Positions 20,899-29,731 of a stretch of 64,000 nt of DNA are shown piece after piece. Position numbers and translations under genes: made by a program. The stretch's first letter is position 1. Every line of letters begins with the position of its first letter. Source of the DNA: Bacillus sp. RAR_GA_16 (GTDB lineage Bacteria; Bacillota; Bacilli; Bacillales; Guptibacillaceae); assembly GCF_020165985.1 (NCBI RefSeq), contig NZ_JAIUKZ010000018.1:62001-126000 (forward strand), in the 5' to 3' direction. The notes under the pieces were generated by a model. The model searched no databases. It worked only from the letters and a program-made list of their open reading frames with translations, and was not told the DNA's origin.

Positions 20899-21249
20899 TT
20901 AATTCATAAATTGAAGAATTTCAACTTGATTCCCAGAAGGGTCTTCAATAACAAAATATAATCCTGGTGGACATGGTTTTGGCTCTTCTGATAGGATCGG
21001 CACTCTTTTTTCTTTAAACCTTTGAAAATCTCGATGGATATCATTTGATTGAATCGCAATTAGAACACTATTTTTTCCTGATTTTAGAGACTCTTCTTCA
21101 AGCACGATTGCAATCGAATCATGCTGAAGACTCACTATGTTTGGTCCATATTCTTTCGAAATTTTAAAACCCAGGACTTCAGTGTAAAACGCTAATGATT
21201 CTTTCATATTCGATACTTTGATGGTAATGACACATACGTTATTTAACAA
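20899..21249 (-). CDS. VOC (glyoxalase/bleomycin-resistance) family protein
   Basis: A 116-residue single VOC module with two beta-alpha-beta-beta-beta halves; it ends with the typical YFVIEDPSGNQVEILQF. Members include glyoxalases, dioxygenases and resistance proteins; the substrate cannot be inferred. The start is TTG at 21249 with AGGAGGAG about six bases upstream. First gene of an apparent operon with the two orphan permeases. Confidence 0.82.
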   Translation of the reverse strand: MLNNVCVITIKVSNMKESLAFYTEVLGFKISKEYGPNIVSLQHDSIAIVLEEESLKSGKNSVLIAIQSNDIHRDFQRFKEKRVPILSEEPKPCPPGLYFVIEDPSGNQVEILQFMN

Positions 21250-21326
21250 TATAACTCCTCCTTTTTTACTTACTTCTATAAAATTCCATAAAAAGGAGAC
21301 TTCCCCTCTTTTTTTGCGAAAACTTC

Positions 21327-21371
21327 AAAAAAAACTTCCAACCCCTGCTGAATGACAGCAGGGGTTGGAAG
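21327..21371 (-). terminator. Intrinsic terminator of cydDC
   Basis: A 16-bp perfect stem (21335-21350 with 21356-21371), 5-nt loop, then eight T on the minus strand. It lies seven bases past the cydC stop codon. Confidence 0.93.
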
Positions 21372-21377
21372 AAAAAT

Positions 21378-23084
21378 TTAAAGAAGAACGCTTTTTTCGA
21401 TTTCCCTCATCTCATAAAAATATCCTTTTTTCTCCATGAGTTCTTTGTACGTCCCGCTTTCGACAATTTCACCTGAATCCATTACGATAATCTGATCCAT
21501 TTTTTCAAGGTTGTTCAGCCGATGACTGACGAGTAGGATCGTATCTTCTTTTGCTTGATTTAATAGATGGTTAAGGATCGCTCTTTCCGTCAAAAGATCC
21601 ACGGAAGAAGTCGGTTCATCCAGCATCCAGACCCGCTTTCCTTTTAATAAAGCACGTGCAATCGCAAGACGTTGCTGTTCGCCTCCAGACAAATTTGCGC
21701 CTTTTTCTTGAACATTGTAATCAAGAGAAAGATGTTCTAGCTGTACAACATGAAGCGCGTTTCGTAACTGTTCATCGGTTAACGTCTCACCAGCGAGTCT
21801 CAAGTTATCACGAATTGATCCTGAGAAAAAGTGGTTTTGTTGAAGAACCACATTCGTTACCTCCCAAACTTTTTCCTGCGATAACGTTTGGGTCAAATCA
21901 CCATTCATTTCTACGCCGCTGCTTTCATAGAACTTAAGAAAAAGTTGTAATAGCGTAGACTTACCGGAACCACTTGGCCCTACAATCGCTGTTTTTCCTC
22001 CTGCTGGTATATGAACCGTAACGTGATTTAATGCCTTTCTCGCTTCACCAGGATAAGAAAAAGTGACCTGATTTGCCGCCAAACAAAACGGTTTCTCTTG
22101 CGGCAGCTCAACCTTTCCCTGAACTTCATTCCTTTGTTCGCCTTTAACAGATGAAAGTCTTTTAGAAGCGACAATACTGTCCTGCAAATAGGCTGGTATG
22201 ATAGCCATTGGCACTGCGTTTTCAAAAGAGGTTAAAGATATAAGAACAAGCATGGCGAGAAACAGACCATTCAATTCTTCTGAGGTAACGAGATACGAAC
22301 CAACCCCTATCACACACCATGCGACAAATAAAGAAGTAAAGGAATTGATCGCCTGGTGAAAAACTTCTGCATTGGCTGCTTTCCTTTCTGCAACTAACGT
22401 CTCATTCGATTGCTTTTCGAGGGCATTCTTCTTGTTCCCAATTTCTCTCATGATTTTCAATTCACGATACCCATCGAAAAATTCAGCTGAATCAGCTGCA
22501 AATTCTCCCCTAAGCGTCCTGACGGCCTGATCTTTTTTACGTAAGCGCCAGGAAAAATATCCTGGAATGACGAGTCCTGTAAAGAAAACGCCTAACAACA
22601 ATAAGCATGCTATTTCAATTGAAAAGAATACAGTAAACCAAATTGTTACAAGAAATATCAAAATAAAGACGATAGGTGGGTAAAATACACGCAAATAAAA
22701 ATGTTGAAGTCGATCAATATCCCCAACAATTCTACCCAGTAACTCACCACTTCGATACCGTTGAGATAAACCAGCTGCAATTGGCTCAAGTTTTTTATAA
22801 AAGGAGACGCGCATGTTGCTTAAAATAGTGAAAGTAGCACGATGGGAATAAATCCTTTCAAAATAGCGCCCCACTGCTCGTGCAAGACCAAAAAATTTCA
22901 CAACCGCTGTTAAAATCGCTAGTGCAAAAACAGGTAATGAGAGCGCCGCTTTAGAAATTAAATAGCCGCTTGATGCAAATAAAGCAACTGCCGTAATTCC
23001 TGCGATGAAACCAAATAAGATCGAAACGAGAATATCTTTTTTCTCTGTCAGCATTTCACGCCATACAAATGCTAGTTCTTTCAT
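21378..23084 (-). CDS. cydC: Thiol-reductant ABC exporter subunit CydC
   Basis: Half-transporter (568 residues) that with CydD exports cysteine/glutathione-type thiols and is needed for cytochrome bd assembly. An N-terminal six-helix ABC type 1 membrane domain precedes a nucleotide-binding domain with Walker A GPSGSGKST near residue 370, signature LSGGEQQRLAIARALL and Walker B VWMLDEPTSSVD. Overlaps cydD by four bases (ATGA). cydAB, which precede cydCD in B. subtilis, are not in this window. Confidence 0.92.
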   Translation of the reverse strand: MKELAFVWREMLTEKKDILVSILFGFIAGITAVALFASSGYLISKAALSLPVFALAILTAVVKFFGLARAVGRYFERIYSHRATFTILSNMRVSFYKKLEPIAAGLSQRYRSGELLGRIVGDIDRLQHFYLRVFYPPIVFILIFLVTIWFTVFFSIEIACLLLLGVFFTGLVIPGYFSWRLRKKDQAVRTLRGEFAADSAEFFDGYRELKIMREIGNKKNALEKQSNETLVAERKAANAEVFHQAINSFTSLFVAWCVIGVGSYLVTSEELNGLFLAMLVLISLTSFENAVPMAIIPAYLQDSIVASKRLSSVKGEQRNEVQGKVELPQEKPFCLAANQVTFSYPGEARKALNHVTVHIPAGGKTAIVGPSGSGKSTLLQLFLKFYESSGVEMNGDLTQTLSQEKVWEVTNVVLQQNHFFSGSIRDNLRLAGETLTDEQLRNALHVVQLEHLSLDYNVQEKGANLSGGEQQRLAIARALLKGKRVWMLDEPTSSVDLLTERAILNHLLNQAKEDTILLVSHRLNNLEKMDQIIVMDSGEIVESGTYKELMEKKGYFYEMREIEKSVLL

Positions 23085-24814
23085 AAAATCACCTCCTCTG
23101 TTTGAGCACTTACCATCTGTCTATATAGTTCACTTGATTCATATAGGCTGTTATCAGTTCCTTCAGCTATCAACTTCCCCTGATCCATTACAATAATGTG
23201 ATCAGCTTTTCGAATGGTATGAAGGCGGTGCGCAACAATAATCATTGATGCATTTTCAGATAGCGAATTAATGGCAGTTTGTAGGACTTTTTCAGTATAC
23301 AAATCAAGCCCGGTAGTTGGTTCATCAAACAGAATGACATTAGGTTTCTTCAAAAACGCGCGTGCCAGTGCCAAACGCTGTTTTTCTCCTCCTGATAAAC
23401 CACGACCTGATTCACCAATAATCGTCTCATAACCGTTTTCTAAGGACGCAACAAATGACGAGATACCAGCTTTTTCTGCTGCTTCTTCCATTTCTAATTG
23501 ACTTGCATTTTTTGAACCGATACAGATGTTTTCAGCAATTGTTCCAGTAAACAAATAGGGGTTTTGTGAAATATAGCTAATCTGTGAAAACCAGCTCTCT
23601 TCTTCTATACTTGTTAAAGGATCTTCATTTATTGTGATCTCACCCTGTTGTGGTGGTAGCAACCCCGCAATGATGTTCAGTAGCGTTGACTTGCCAGACC
23701 CACTTCGTCCGATGACGGCGGTTTTGCTATATGGTTCAATCTTAAAATTCAATTTTGATAATTCAAATTCACCCTCATTGTACTGATAAGAAACGTTATT
23801 AAGTGTAATCGTAGGTGGATCTTCATTACTCCTAATTGGACGATCTCCCCATGTAACTTCCTCTTTCTCATTTCGGAGTTCTTGACTTATCTTACTCATT
23901 GCGCTCATACTCCCTCTACCAGTATGAAAGGCACTACCAAGCTCTTTTAGTGAAAGATAGAACTCTGGTGCAAGAATAAGAAGAAAAAACGCTGTGGCAA
24001 AAGTCATGCTATTAAACACGATAAGACGCAGACCAATTTCAAGCGCAATAATCCCGATACTTAACATAGAAATAAGTTCAAGCATTAAAGACGAGACGAA
24101 AGCAACTTTCAGCACTTCGATCGTTGCATCGCGGTAATTCAAGCTACTTTCTTCCATAATCGTTCGATATTTCTTTGATTGTCGGAATAAATTTAACGTC
24201 GTCAATCCCTGGATGGTATCCAAAAACCTCCCAGAAAAAACGGTCATTTGTTCAAGCTTCTCTTCAGATTTTTTCTGTGTTCGAATTCCAATAATAATAT
24301 AAAACAGCGGTATAAACGGCGCCGTGACCATCATGATTAGTCCCGTTTCAATATGTTGAGTTGAAACAGCAATTAAGATGAAAATTGGGATCACTGCCGT
24401 TTTGAACACTTGCGGCATATATTTACTATAATAAGCGTCGATCTCATCAACGGCATCGAGCAAAATACTCACCTTTTGTCCGGATTGGCCCATGCGAGAG
24501 CTAAGTAACGCCTCTCGTGAAAATTTACCCAATAGCGCTTTTCGTATTCTTTGTTTTACTGTAGCAGCCATCGTCACGCCAGCTCTTCCCATTAAGTATG
24601 ATAAGAATGGCCGTATCACTAACACTAGGAGTAAACTGATAAGTAAAGGGACAATTTCGGCAAAGGAAGTTTTCTCCACGAAAACTTTATTTACAATATC
24701 AACTATTAGAAAGGCCTGTGCGATGATCGAAGCACCAATAAAAAAAGCACCAAAGATCATGAACAGATGTGTGAGTTTAAAACCGGAAGCATATCTTTTA
24801 AGCTCATTCTTCAC
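23081..24814 (-). CDS. cydD: Thiol-reductant ABC exporter subunit CydD
   Basis: Partner half-transporter of CydC, 577 residues. The membrane domain with about six helices (MIFGAFFIGASIIAQAFLIV onward) precedes the nucleotide-binding domain: Walker A GRSGSGKST near 370, signature LSGGEKQRLALARAFL, Walker B VILFDEPTTGLD. GTG start at 24814 with AGGTGGGGA upstream. First gene of cydDC, behind a Rex/Fnr-type operator, suggesting induction when oxygen is low or NADH is high. Confidence 0.92.
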   Translation of the reverse strand: MKNELKRYASGFKLTHLFMIFGAFFIGASIIAQAFLIVDIVNKVFVEKTSFAEIVPLLISLLLVLVIRPFLSYLMGRAGVTMAATVKQRIRKALLGKFSREALLSSRMGQSGQKVSILLDAVDEIDAYYSKYMPQVFKTAVIPIFILIAVSTQHIETGLIMMVTAPFIPLFYIIIGIRTQKKSEEKLEQMTVFSGRFLDTIQGLTTLNLFRQSKKYRTIMEESSLNYRDATIEVLKVAFVSSLMLELISMLSIGIIALEIGLRLIVFNSMTFATAFFLLILAPEFYLSLKELGSAFHTGRGSMSAMSKISQELRNEKEEVTWGDRPIRSNEDPPTITLNNVSYQYNEGEFELSKLNFKIEPYSKTAVIGRSGSGKSTLLNIIAGLLPPQQGEITINEDPLTSIEEESWFSQISYISQNPYLFTGTIAENICIGSKNASQLEMEEAAEKAGISSFVASLENGYETIIGESGRGLSGGEKQRLALARAFLKKPNVILFDEPTTGLDLYTEKVLQTAINSLSENASMIIVAHRLHTIRKADHIIVMDQGKLIAEGTDNSLYESSELYRQMVSAQTEEVIL

Positions 24815-24850
24815 TCAATCCCCACCTTTATCTTTATCACAAACAAATGT

Positions 24851-24877
24851 TTGTGAAATACTTCACATTAAATTATA
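24851..24877 (-). promoter_or_regulatory. cydD promoter -10 with Rex/Fnr-type operator
   Basis: TTGTGAAATACTTCACAT (24851-24868) matches the Rex operator TTGTGAA-N4-TTCACAA at all but the last base, and also the B. subtilis Fnr consensus TGTGA-N6-TCACA. A TATAAT -10 for cydD lies on the minus strand at 24872-24877, so the palindrome sits at about +1. That placement suits a repressor such as Rex better than an activator. An overlapping 9-2-9 inverted repeat (24837-24856) shares one half site. Confidence 0.75.
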
Positions 24878-25000
24878 TTTTTATTGTACGACTTATTTAA
24901 GAGAGAATCAAATCCTATGCTGTACTCGTTTTGACAATTAATTGAACGGAACCCACTCTAGCTTATGGAGTGAAAGGAATTTTCCCTTCTTCTTTTTGTG

Positions 25001-25011
25001 TTTGCTATAAT
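25001..25011 (+). promoter_or_regulatory. Extended -10 promoter of the membrane hydrolase gene
   Basis: TGCTATAAT (TATAAT at 25006-25011) is an extended -10 element about 33 bases before the GTG start. No good -35 is seen at 17 bases, which is usual for extended -10 promoters. Confidence 0.5.
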
Positions 25012-25043
25012 AAAAGTAGTAGATGATGAAACGGAGGATTCAT

Positions 25044-27284
25044 GTGGAACAGGAACCAGAGCTTGAGAAGACACGTAAAGAAACGCATAACAAAAATATC
25101 TTGAAAAAAATTTCACCACTCCTTAAACCGATGCAATCCTTCTTAAACGCTAGTTGGAAAGGGGCTTCCTACGGAGCCATAACGATTACAATGCTTCTAA
25201 TCTTTTCCATTGGTTTTGATTTCCATACTGGTCTTGGGAAATGGATCGACATCATTCTTTTTTTTCTTATCGCTATTGTTAGCACGTGGGGTGCTGTAGG
25301 GATTGGCACCTGGTTTATAAGAAAGTTAAAAAAGCTTCCTGCCCTTTTCATCTCTAGTATTGGAATTTCATTAGCAATCATGATTTACACACTAGATCAA
25401 TTTCGTAGTCTGGAAAACATTCTCCCTCTCGCTTACGTCTTAGTGGGTATTGGTATCATCACAGGAGCACTCTTTGGCTATTCGTTAACGAAAGGGTTAA
25501 AAAAACCACTTTCTTGGATGATGATTTTGTTAGGTGTATTAATAACAGGCACTTTCTGTTATTGGCTATTTACCCCTGGGATCATGGATGAGCGGCTTGC
25601 GAACAATGTGGAACCCTTCTCTCCTGTGAGCGAGAATCCTTCAGAAACTGGGGCGTATTCGATTAAAACCTTTACATATGGAAGTGGAACAGATAAACAA
25701 CGTGATGAATTTAGTAAAAATGTTGATCTTAAAACGAATTCAGTTAACGCTTCAAGTATGATCGGAGAATGGTCTAAGGAACGAGAGTGGTTTTGGGGTT
25801 TCAAAGATTCGAATGTTCCGCTAAACGGACGTGTTTTCATGCCGGATGGTGATGGTCCATTTCCCCTCGTTCTTGTGGTACATGGAAATCATAAGATGGA
25901 GGACTTTTCTGATGAAGGCTATAATTACCTTGGAGAGTTACTTGCAAGTAGAGGATTTGTAACAGTATCGGTTGATGAAAACTTCTTCAATTCATCGTGG
26001 TCCGCTGGTGTTGCTGGAGATATTAATGGCAGAGCCTGGCTGCTTCTAAAACATATAGAAGAAATTGAAGCATTATCAGCTCAAAAAGATACACCCTTTT
26101 TCAATAAAGTAGATATGGATCACATCGCCTTAATCGGACATTCTCGCGGAGGTCAAGCGGCCATTCTTGCGACAAAATTTAATGAACTTGATCGCTATCC
26201 AGACAACGCCAATATGCGGTTTAACTTCAACTATAACATTGAAACGGTGATTGCCCTTGCTCCTACCGATTACCAAACACTTTCTGATCGAAAAATTAAA
26301 GTAGATGATGTGAATTACTTATTGGTTGGCGGGTCATATGATAGTGATTTATCAGAATTTGAAGGTGATCGCCAATACAACGGTGTTGAATTAACAGGTG
26401 GTGAGCAAAGGATAAAAGCCGCCCTTTATATTGATGGTGCTAATCATGGACAATTTAACACGACATGGGGAGAAAACGATACGTATTTTCCTTTTACGTT
26501 ACTTTTAAATAAACAGCCTCTACTTGAAGGTGAAGAACAACGTCAGATTGCCCGGACATATGTTTCTGGTTTTCTTGAAACGACTCTTCATGATGATGAA
26601 AGCTATCAACCAATGTTTGAGGACTACCGATACGCCTTAGATTGGCTACCTAATACAACCTATATTAGTAAGTACGAAGATCCCTCTTACCTTATTTTCA
26701 GTGACTTTGAAGAAGATGTAAACGTCCTAACCGCAACATCTCCATTTATCAAAATAGAAGCAAATAGCTTCCTTCAATGGTATGAAGGAGAACTTGAATT
26801 TCGGAGAGAGAAAGACAGAGGAACTCATGGTGTGTTCTTAAAATGGGATGAGTCTTATTCTACTAATGGAACCTACTCTCTGCACTTTACAAAAGCATTG
26901 CAGGATCCATTCTCCTTCTCATCGAATAGTGCGCTAACGTTTACTGCCGCAAATGTATCAGATGCAGAAGATCAGCAGCCGCTTGACTTTGTCATCACTG
27001 TAAGCTCATCTAGTGGTGAATCAGCCAGCGTCTTGTTAAGTGAAGTGATGCCAATGCCCGGAGTTCTCCCTATACAGCATACGAAAACAAAGTACTTTGA
27101 AGAACGGCGGTACGGTGAAGAGACTGAACCCGTCCTTCAAACGTTTAACATCCCAATGCAACGGTTTATTGAAGATAATAGCTTAATGAAGCAGAAAGAG
27201 ATCGAATCCATTACATTTGAATTTAACGCTTCACCAAAAGGAAAAGTATTCCTTGATCAAATTGGTGTAAATCAGCCCAATTAA
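25044..27284 (+). CDS. Membrane-anchored alpha/beta hydrolase with C-terminal beta-rich domain
   Basis: About 746 residues in three parts. The N-terminal 190 residues hold a basic leader and five predicted membrane helices. An alpha/beta-hydrolase domain (about 225-520) follows, with oxyanion HGNHK, nucleophile elbow GHSRGG (Ser about 367) and a C-terminal DGANHGQF His. About 200 residues of probable beta structure end the protein. A positively charged N-terminus and five helices place the hydrolase outside the cell. I choose GTG at 25044 because CGGAGG lies six bases upstream; the ATG at 25023 has none. Substrate unknown; lipase, esterase or peptidase are all possible. Divergent from cydD. 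Confidence 0.75.
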   Translation: MEQEPELEKTRKETHNKNILKKISPLLKPMQSFLNASWKGASYGAITITMLLIFSIGFDFHTGLGKWIDIILFFLIAIVSTWGAVGIGTWFIRKLKKLPALFISSIGISLAIMIYTLDQFRSLENILPLAYVLVGIGIITGALFGYSLTKGLKKPLSWMMILLGVLITGTFCYWLFTPGIMDERLANNVEPFSPVSENPSETGAYSIKTFTYGSGTDKQRDEFSKNVDLKTNSVNASSMIGEWSKEREWFWGFKDSNVPLNGRVFMPDGDGPFPLVLVVHGNHKMEDFSDEGYNYLGELLASRGFVTVSVDENFFNSSWSAGVAGDINGRAWLLLKHIEEIEALSAQKDTPFFNKVDMDHIALIGHSRGGQAAILATKFNELDRYPDNANMRFNFNYNIETVIALAPTDYQTLSDRKIKVDDVNYLLVGGSYDSDLSEFEGDRQYNGVELTGGEQRIKAALYIDGANHGQFNTTWGENDTYFPFTLLLNKQPLLEGEEQRQIARTYVSGFLETTLHDDESYQPMFEDYRYALDWLPNTTYISKYEDPSYLIFSDFEEDVNVLTATSPFIKIEANSFLQWYEGELEFRREKDRGTHGVFLKWDESYSTNGTYSLHFTKALQDPFSFSSNSALTFTAANVSDAEDQQPLDFVITVSSSSGESASVLLSEVMPMPGVLPIQHTKTKYFEERRYGEETEPVLQTFNIPMQRFIEDNSLMKQKEIESITFEFNASPKGKVFLDQIGVNQPN

Positions 27285-27318
27285 AAAGCTTTACCTCGCG
27301 TGACGAGGTAAAGCTTTT
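27284..27318. terminator. Bidirectional terminator between the hydrolase gene and msrA
   Basis: A 15-bp perfect stem (27284-27298 with 27304-27318) and 5-nt loop between convergent genes. Both strands end in T runs of four or five. Confidence 0.88.
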
Positions 27319-27324
27319 GTAGTA

Positions 27325-27981
27325 TTAAGAGATTTTGCAGGAAGACTGCCCTCTTTTAGCAAGATAACTCTGGTGATACTCTTCTGCACGATAAAATGAT
27401 GTTATCGGAACAACTTGAGTCACAACGGGTTTCTTAAAGCGGCCAGATTGCTCAAGTCTTTCTTTTGCTAGAAGGGCAATTTCTGCCTGTTCACTCGTAT
27501 GGAAGAAGATCGCTGAACGGTAGCGTGTTCCAATATCTTCCCCCTGACGATTTAAAGAAGTTGGGTTATGATTTTCAAAAAAAACTTCTACCAACTCTTC
27601 GTAAGAAACGAGAGAAGGATCGTATTCAACCTGAACAGACTCTGCATGCCCAGTTAATTCAGAATAGACGTCTTCATACGTAGGATTAATCGTTTCACCA
27701 CCAGTAAATCCTGCAGATGTTGAAATGACTCCGTTCAATTGTTGAAATAGTGCTTCTACTCCCCAAAAGCACCCTGCTGCAAATGTTGCTTGCGCCACTG
27801 TGACCACTCCGTTTCCAGTTATCGTATTCAATTTCTCTAATCGAGCATATATGTTTTCCAGTTCATTTAGTGTTAACATATAAAGCTGTTTCTCACCCTT
27901 CTTATAGATTCCTTTTTGGAGAAGGGTCTTAATAAGCTGTTGTTTTCTTGTTTCATTATCCATTAGTGTATGCAAGATCAT
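27325..27981 (-). CDS. msrA: Peptide-methionine (S)-S-oxide reductase with N-terminal FbpA-like segment
   Basis: MsrA repairs oxidised Met by reducing the S-sulfoxide. The catalytic domain starts near residue 63, with the nucleophile Cys near 71 (GCFWG), TGHAE and GTRYRS, and ends with a resolving-type Cys (SSCKIS). The first about 50 residues are extra: DNETRKQQLIKTLLQKGIYK followed by a QLY.LTL.ELE pattern, very like the FbpA family of small Fur-regulated proteins. No stop or ribosome site separates the parts. Length 218, against 150-180 usual for MsrA. The start may be ATG at 27981 or TTG at 27975. It lies 44 bases after a SAM-I riboswitch terminator. Confidence 0.92.
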   Translation of the reverse strand: MILHTLMDNETRKQQLIKTLLQKGIYKKGEKQLYMLTLNELENIYARLEKLNTITGNGVVTVAQATFAAGCFWGVEALFQQLNGVISTSAGFTGGETINPTYEDVYSELTGHAESVQVEYDPSLVSYEELVEVFFENHNPTSLNRQGEDIGTRYRSAIFFHTSEQAEIALLAKERLEQSGRFKKPVVTQVVPITSFYRAEEYHQSYLAKRGQSSCKIS

Positions 27982-28024
27982 TCACTCCCTCTACTAAAAC
28001 AATTTTCCAGATGTGGGAGCATAC

Positions 28025-28197
28025 AAAAAACCCTCATCTGACCGAACAGAAGAGGGTTTGGATTGACCGAGCCTCTTCTCATTTTTCGACTTTCGCCGCA
28101 GGAATTGGCACGGTTCCAAATGAACGAAATGTCCATTGGTCCGTTGCCGAGGTATCTAAGGGCCAGTCCCTCCACCTCTCTGAATAAGAAGATCCTT
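28025..28197 (-). promoter_or_regulatory. SAM-I (S-box) riboswitch with terminator, upstream of msrA
   Basis: On the minus strand all conserved S-box blocks appear in order: AGAGAGGTGGAGGGACTGG (28164-28182), then GGCCC, CTCGGCAAC, GTGCCAATTCCTGCGG and ATGAGAAGAGG closing P1. The P1 3' strand can alternatively pair with the CCTCTTCTG arm of the following terminator. That terminator (28025-28059) is a GC-rich hairpin ending in six T. SAM binding should therefore stop transcription before msrA. Nothing else lies between it and msrA. Confidence 0.95.
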
Positions 28198-28225
28198 TAA
28201 ACAAAGGATTATTAAGTTATTTTCA

Positions 28226-28254
28226 ATAATAAAGGGTATTAAAACAGTTGTCAA
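28226..28254 (-). promoter_or_regulatory. Sigma-A promoter of the S-box/msrA transcript
   Basis: -35 TTGACA (28249-28254), 17-base spacer, -10 TATTAT (28226-28231). The predicted start near 28219 leaves a leader of about 240 bases containing the riboswitch. Confidence 0.82.
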
Positions 28255-28276
28255 TACAAAAGTGCTTTTTAATCAG

Positions 28277-29680
28277 CTAAACGACAAAAGAAATAATCAC
28301 ATAACCGACAGCAGCCGTCCCAGCCGCAATAAGAGCAGGCGTTAGCTTAAATTTAGCATATGTCATCGGGTTTAGCTTCAAAATTCTGGCGATTGTATTC
28401 GTATTATCACTTAATGGAGAAGCAAATGCACCGAATGTACCGCTCGCAAATACGGCGCCGATGACGAGTGGTAGATCCGTCCCTGTTGAATGACCAAGAG
28501 AAATCCCAAGTGGCATTAAGATCCCCCATGTGCCCCATGAGGATCCAATAAAATAAGAAATAAATGCGCCAACAAGAAATAAAACAGGAGGGACGAATAA
28601 AGACGGGATCCAATCGAGATTAGATGTCACAAATGTAGAGAATCCTAGCGCTTCAGTCGAAGCAGCAAGCCCCCAAACAACCGTTAATAATACGATTACG
28701 GGCATCATTTCATTTCCTCCCTCAATAAAGAAGGTCACGAGTTCTTTTAAAGAAAACCGCTGCAATAAATAGAAAAAGAATGTTAGTAGAACGGTCGTTA
28801 ATAGCGCAAATACCATCGCGTCGAGAACATCAGCCTCAATAAACGCCTGAAGCAAAGAACGAAATCCCTTCTCATAACCGCTCCAATAAGTAAGAAGAAG
28901 CGTTAATAGGATAACCCCACCGAGCGGCAATAATAAATTAATCGGTTTTTTTGGAAGATCCTTTGCTACGGCAGGATGACAATCCTCCCACTGATCATCA
29001 AGTTCCTTTTCTTGATTACCGGCATCAGTTGCTTGTTTCTTGCGATGGTGGAAAAAGCTTAAGTAAAAACCGATTAGGATGATACTAATGGAAAAGAAGT
29101 TGTATGGAATGCTTTCTAGAAAAAAGCGATAGCCGTCCCCTTTAATTCCTTCTGCCTTTAATGAAAGTTGAACAACCGATGACATGTACCCTACAAATGC
29201 AGTCGCAATCGGCATTAATACAATGACTGGAGTAGCAGTTGTCTCAATAACAAAACCCAGTTCTTGAGGTGTAATCTTTACTTTATTTAAGAGTGCTTTC
29301 ATAATGGGGGCTACTGTCACAATACGAAAGCTTGGAGCACTAAATGTTCCAACTGTTGAAATCCAGGTAAGAAATAAAGCTCCTTTTTTTGTATTGATTT
29401 TCGATGAAGCCAGATGGACAAATCCTTTTATGCCACCTGTATATTTCATTAATCCAATTAATCCGGTAAACATATAAAGAAATAGAACAATTTTAATATT
29501 ATTTTCATCTTTCAATCCACTCATAATAAATTCATAAAACTGCTGTAATCCAATGATAATGCCAGGCTTGTAAATAAATGAAGCTGTCAAAAGTCCAGCT
29601 GTTAGGCCAGGGATTACTAACTTTGTTTTCATCGCGACCAAAATGACGACGATAAAGGGAAATACAGATAACCAGTTCAA
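28277..29680 (-). CDS. NhaC-family Na+/H+ antiporter-like transporter
   Basis: Integral membrane transporter of 467 residues with 10-12 predicted helices and a charged cytoplasmic loop near 220-245. The family motifs SSWGTWGILMPL and FASPLSDNTNT in the C-terminal half mark the NhaC-like group, which exchanges Na+ (or malate/lactate with Na+ and H+ in MleN). The ion or substrate cannot be told from sequence. TTG start at 29680 with AAGGAGG nine bases upstream. Confidence 0.85.
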   Translation of the reverse strand: MNWLSVFPFIVVILVAMKTKLVIPGLTAGLLTASFIYKPGIIIGLQQFYEFIMSGLKDENNIKIVLFLYMFTGLIGLMKYTGGIKGFVHLASSKINTKKGALFLTWISTVGTFSAPSFRIVTVAPIMKALLNKVKITPQELGFVIETTATPVIVLMPIATAFVGYMSSVVQLSLKAEGIKGDGYRFFLESIPYNFFSISIILIGFYLSFFHHRKKQATDAGNQEKELDDQWEDCHPAVAKDLPKKPINLLLPLGGVILLTLLLTYWSGYEKGFRSLLQAFIEADVLDAMVFALLTTVLLTFFFYLLQRFSLKELVTFFIEGGNEMMPVIVLLTVVWGLAASTEALGFSTFVTSNLDWIPSLFVPPVLFLVGAFISYFIGSSWGTWGILMPLGISLGHSTGTDLPLVIGAVFASGTFGAFASPLSDNTNTIARILKLNPMTYAKFKLTPALIAAGTAAVGYVIISFVV

Positions 29681-29731
29681 TAAGTTCGCCCTCCTTCAGC
29701 TCTAGTTTGCACCCACGAGGACGACCTATTC

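Noticed and set aside
24931-24963. TTGACA as -35 of a plus-strand promoter for the hydrolase gene
   Set aside because: No -10 element at 16-18 bases; the extended -10 at 25001-25011 is a better candidate.
27948-28187. Open frames on both strands across the msrA leader
   Set aside because: They overlap the highly conserved SAM-I aptamer and terminator, have no good ribosome sites, and their peptide sequences look random.
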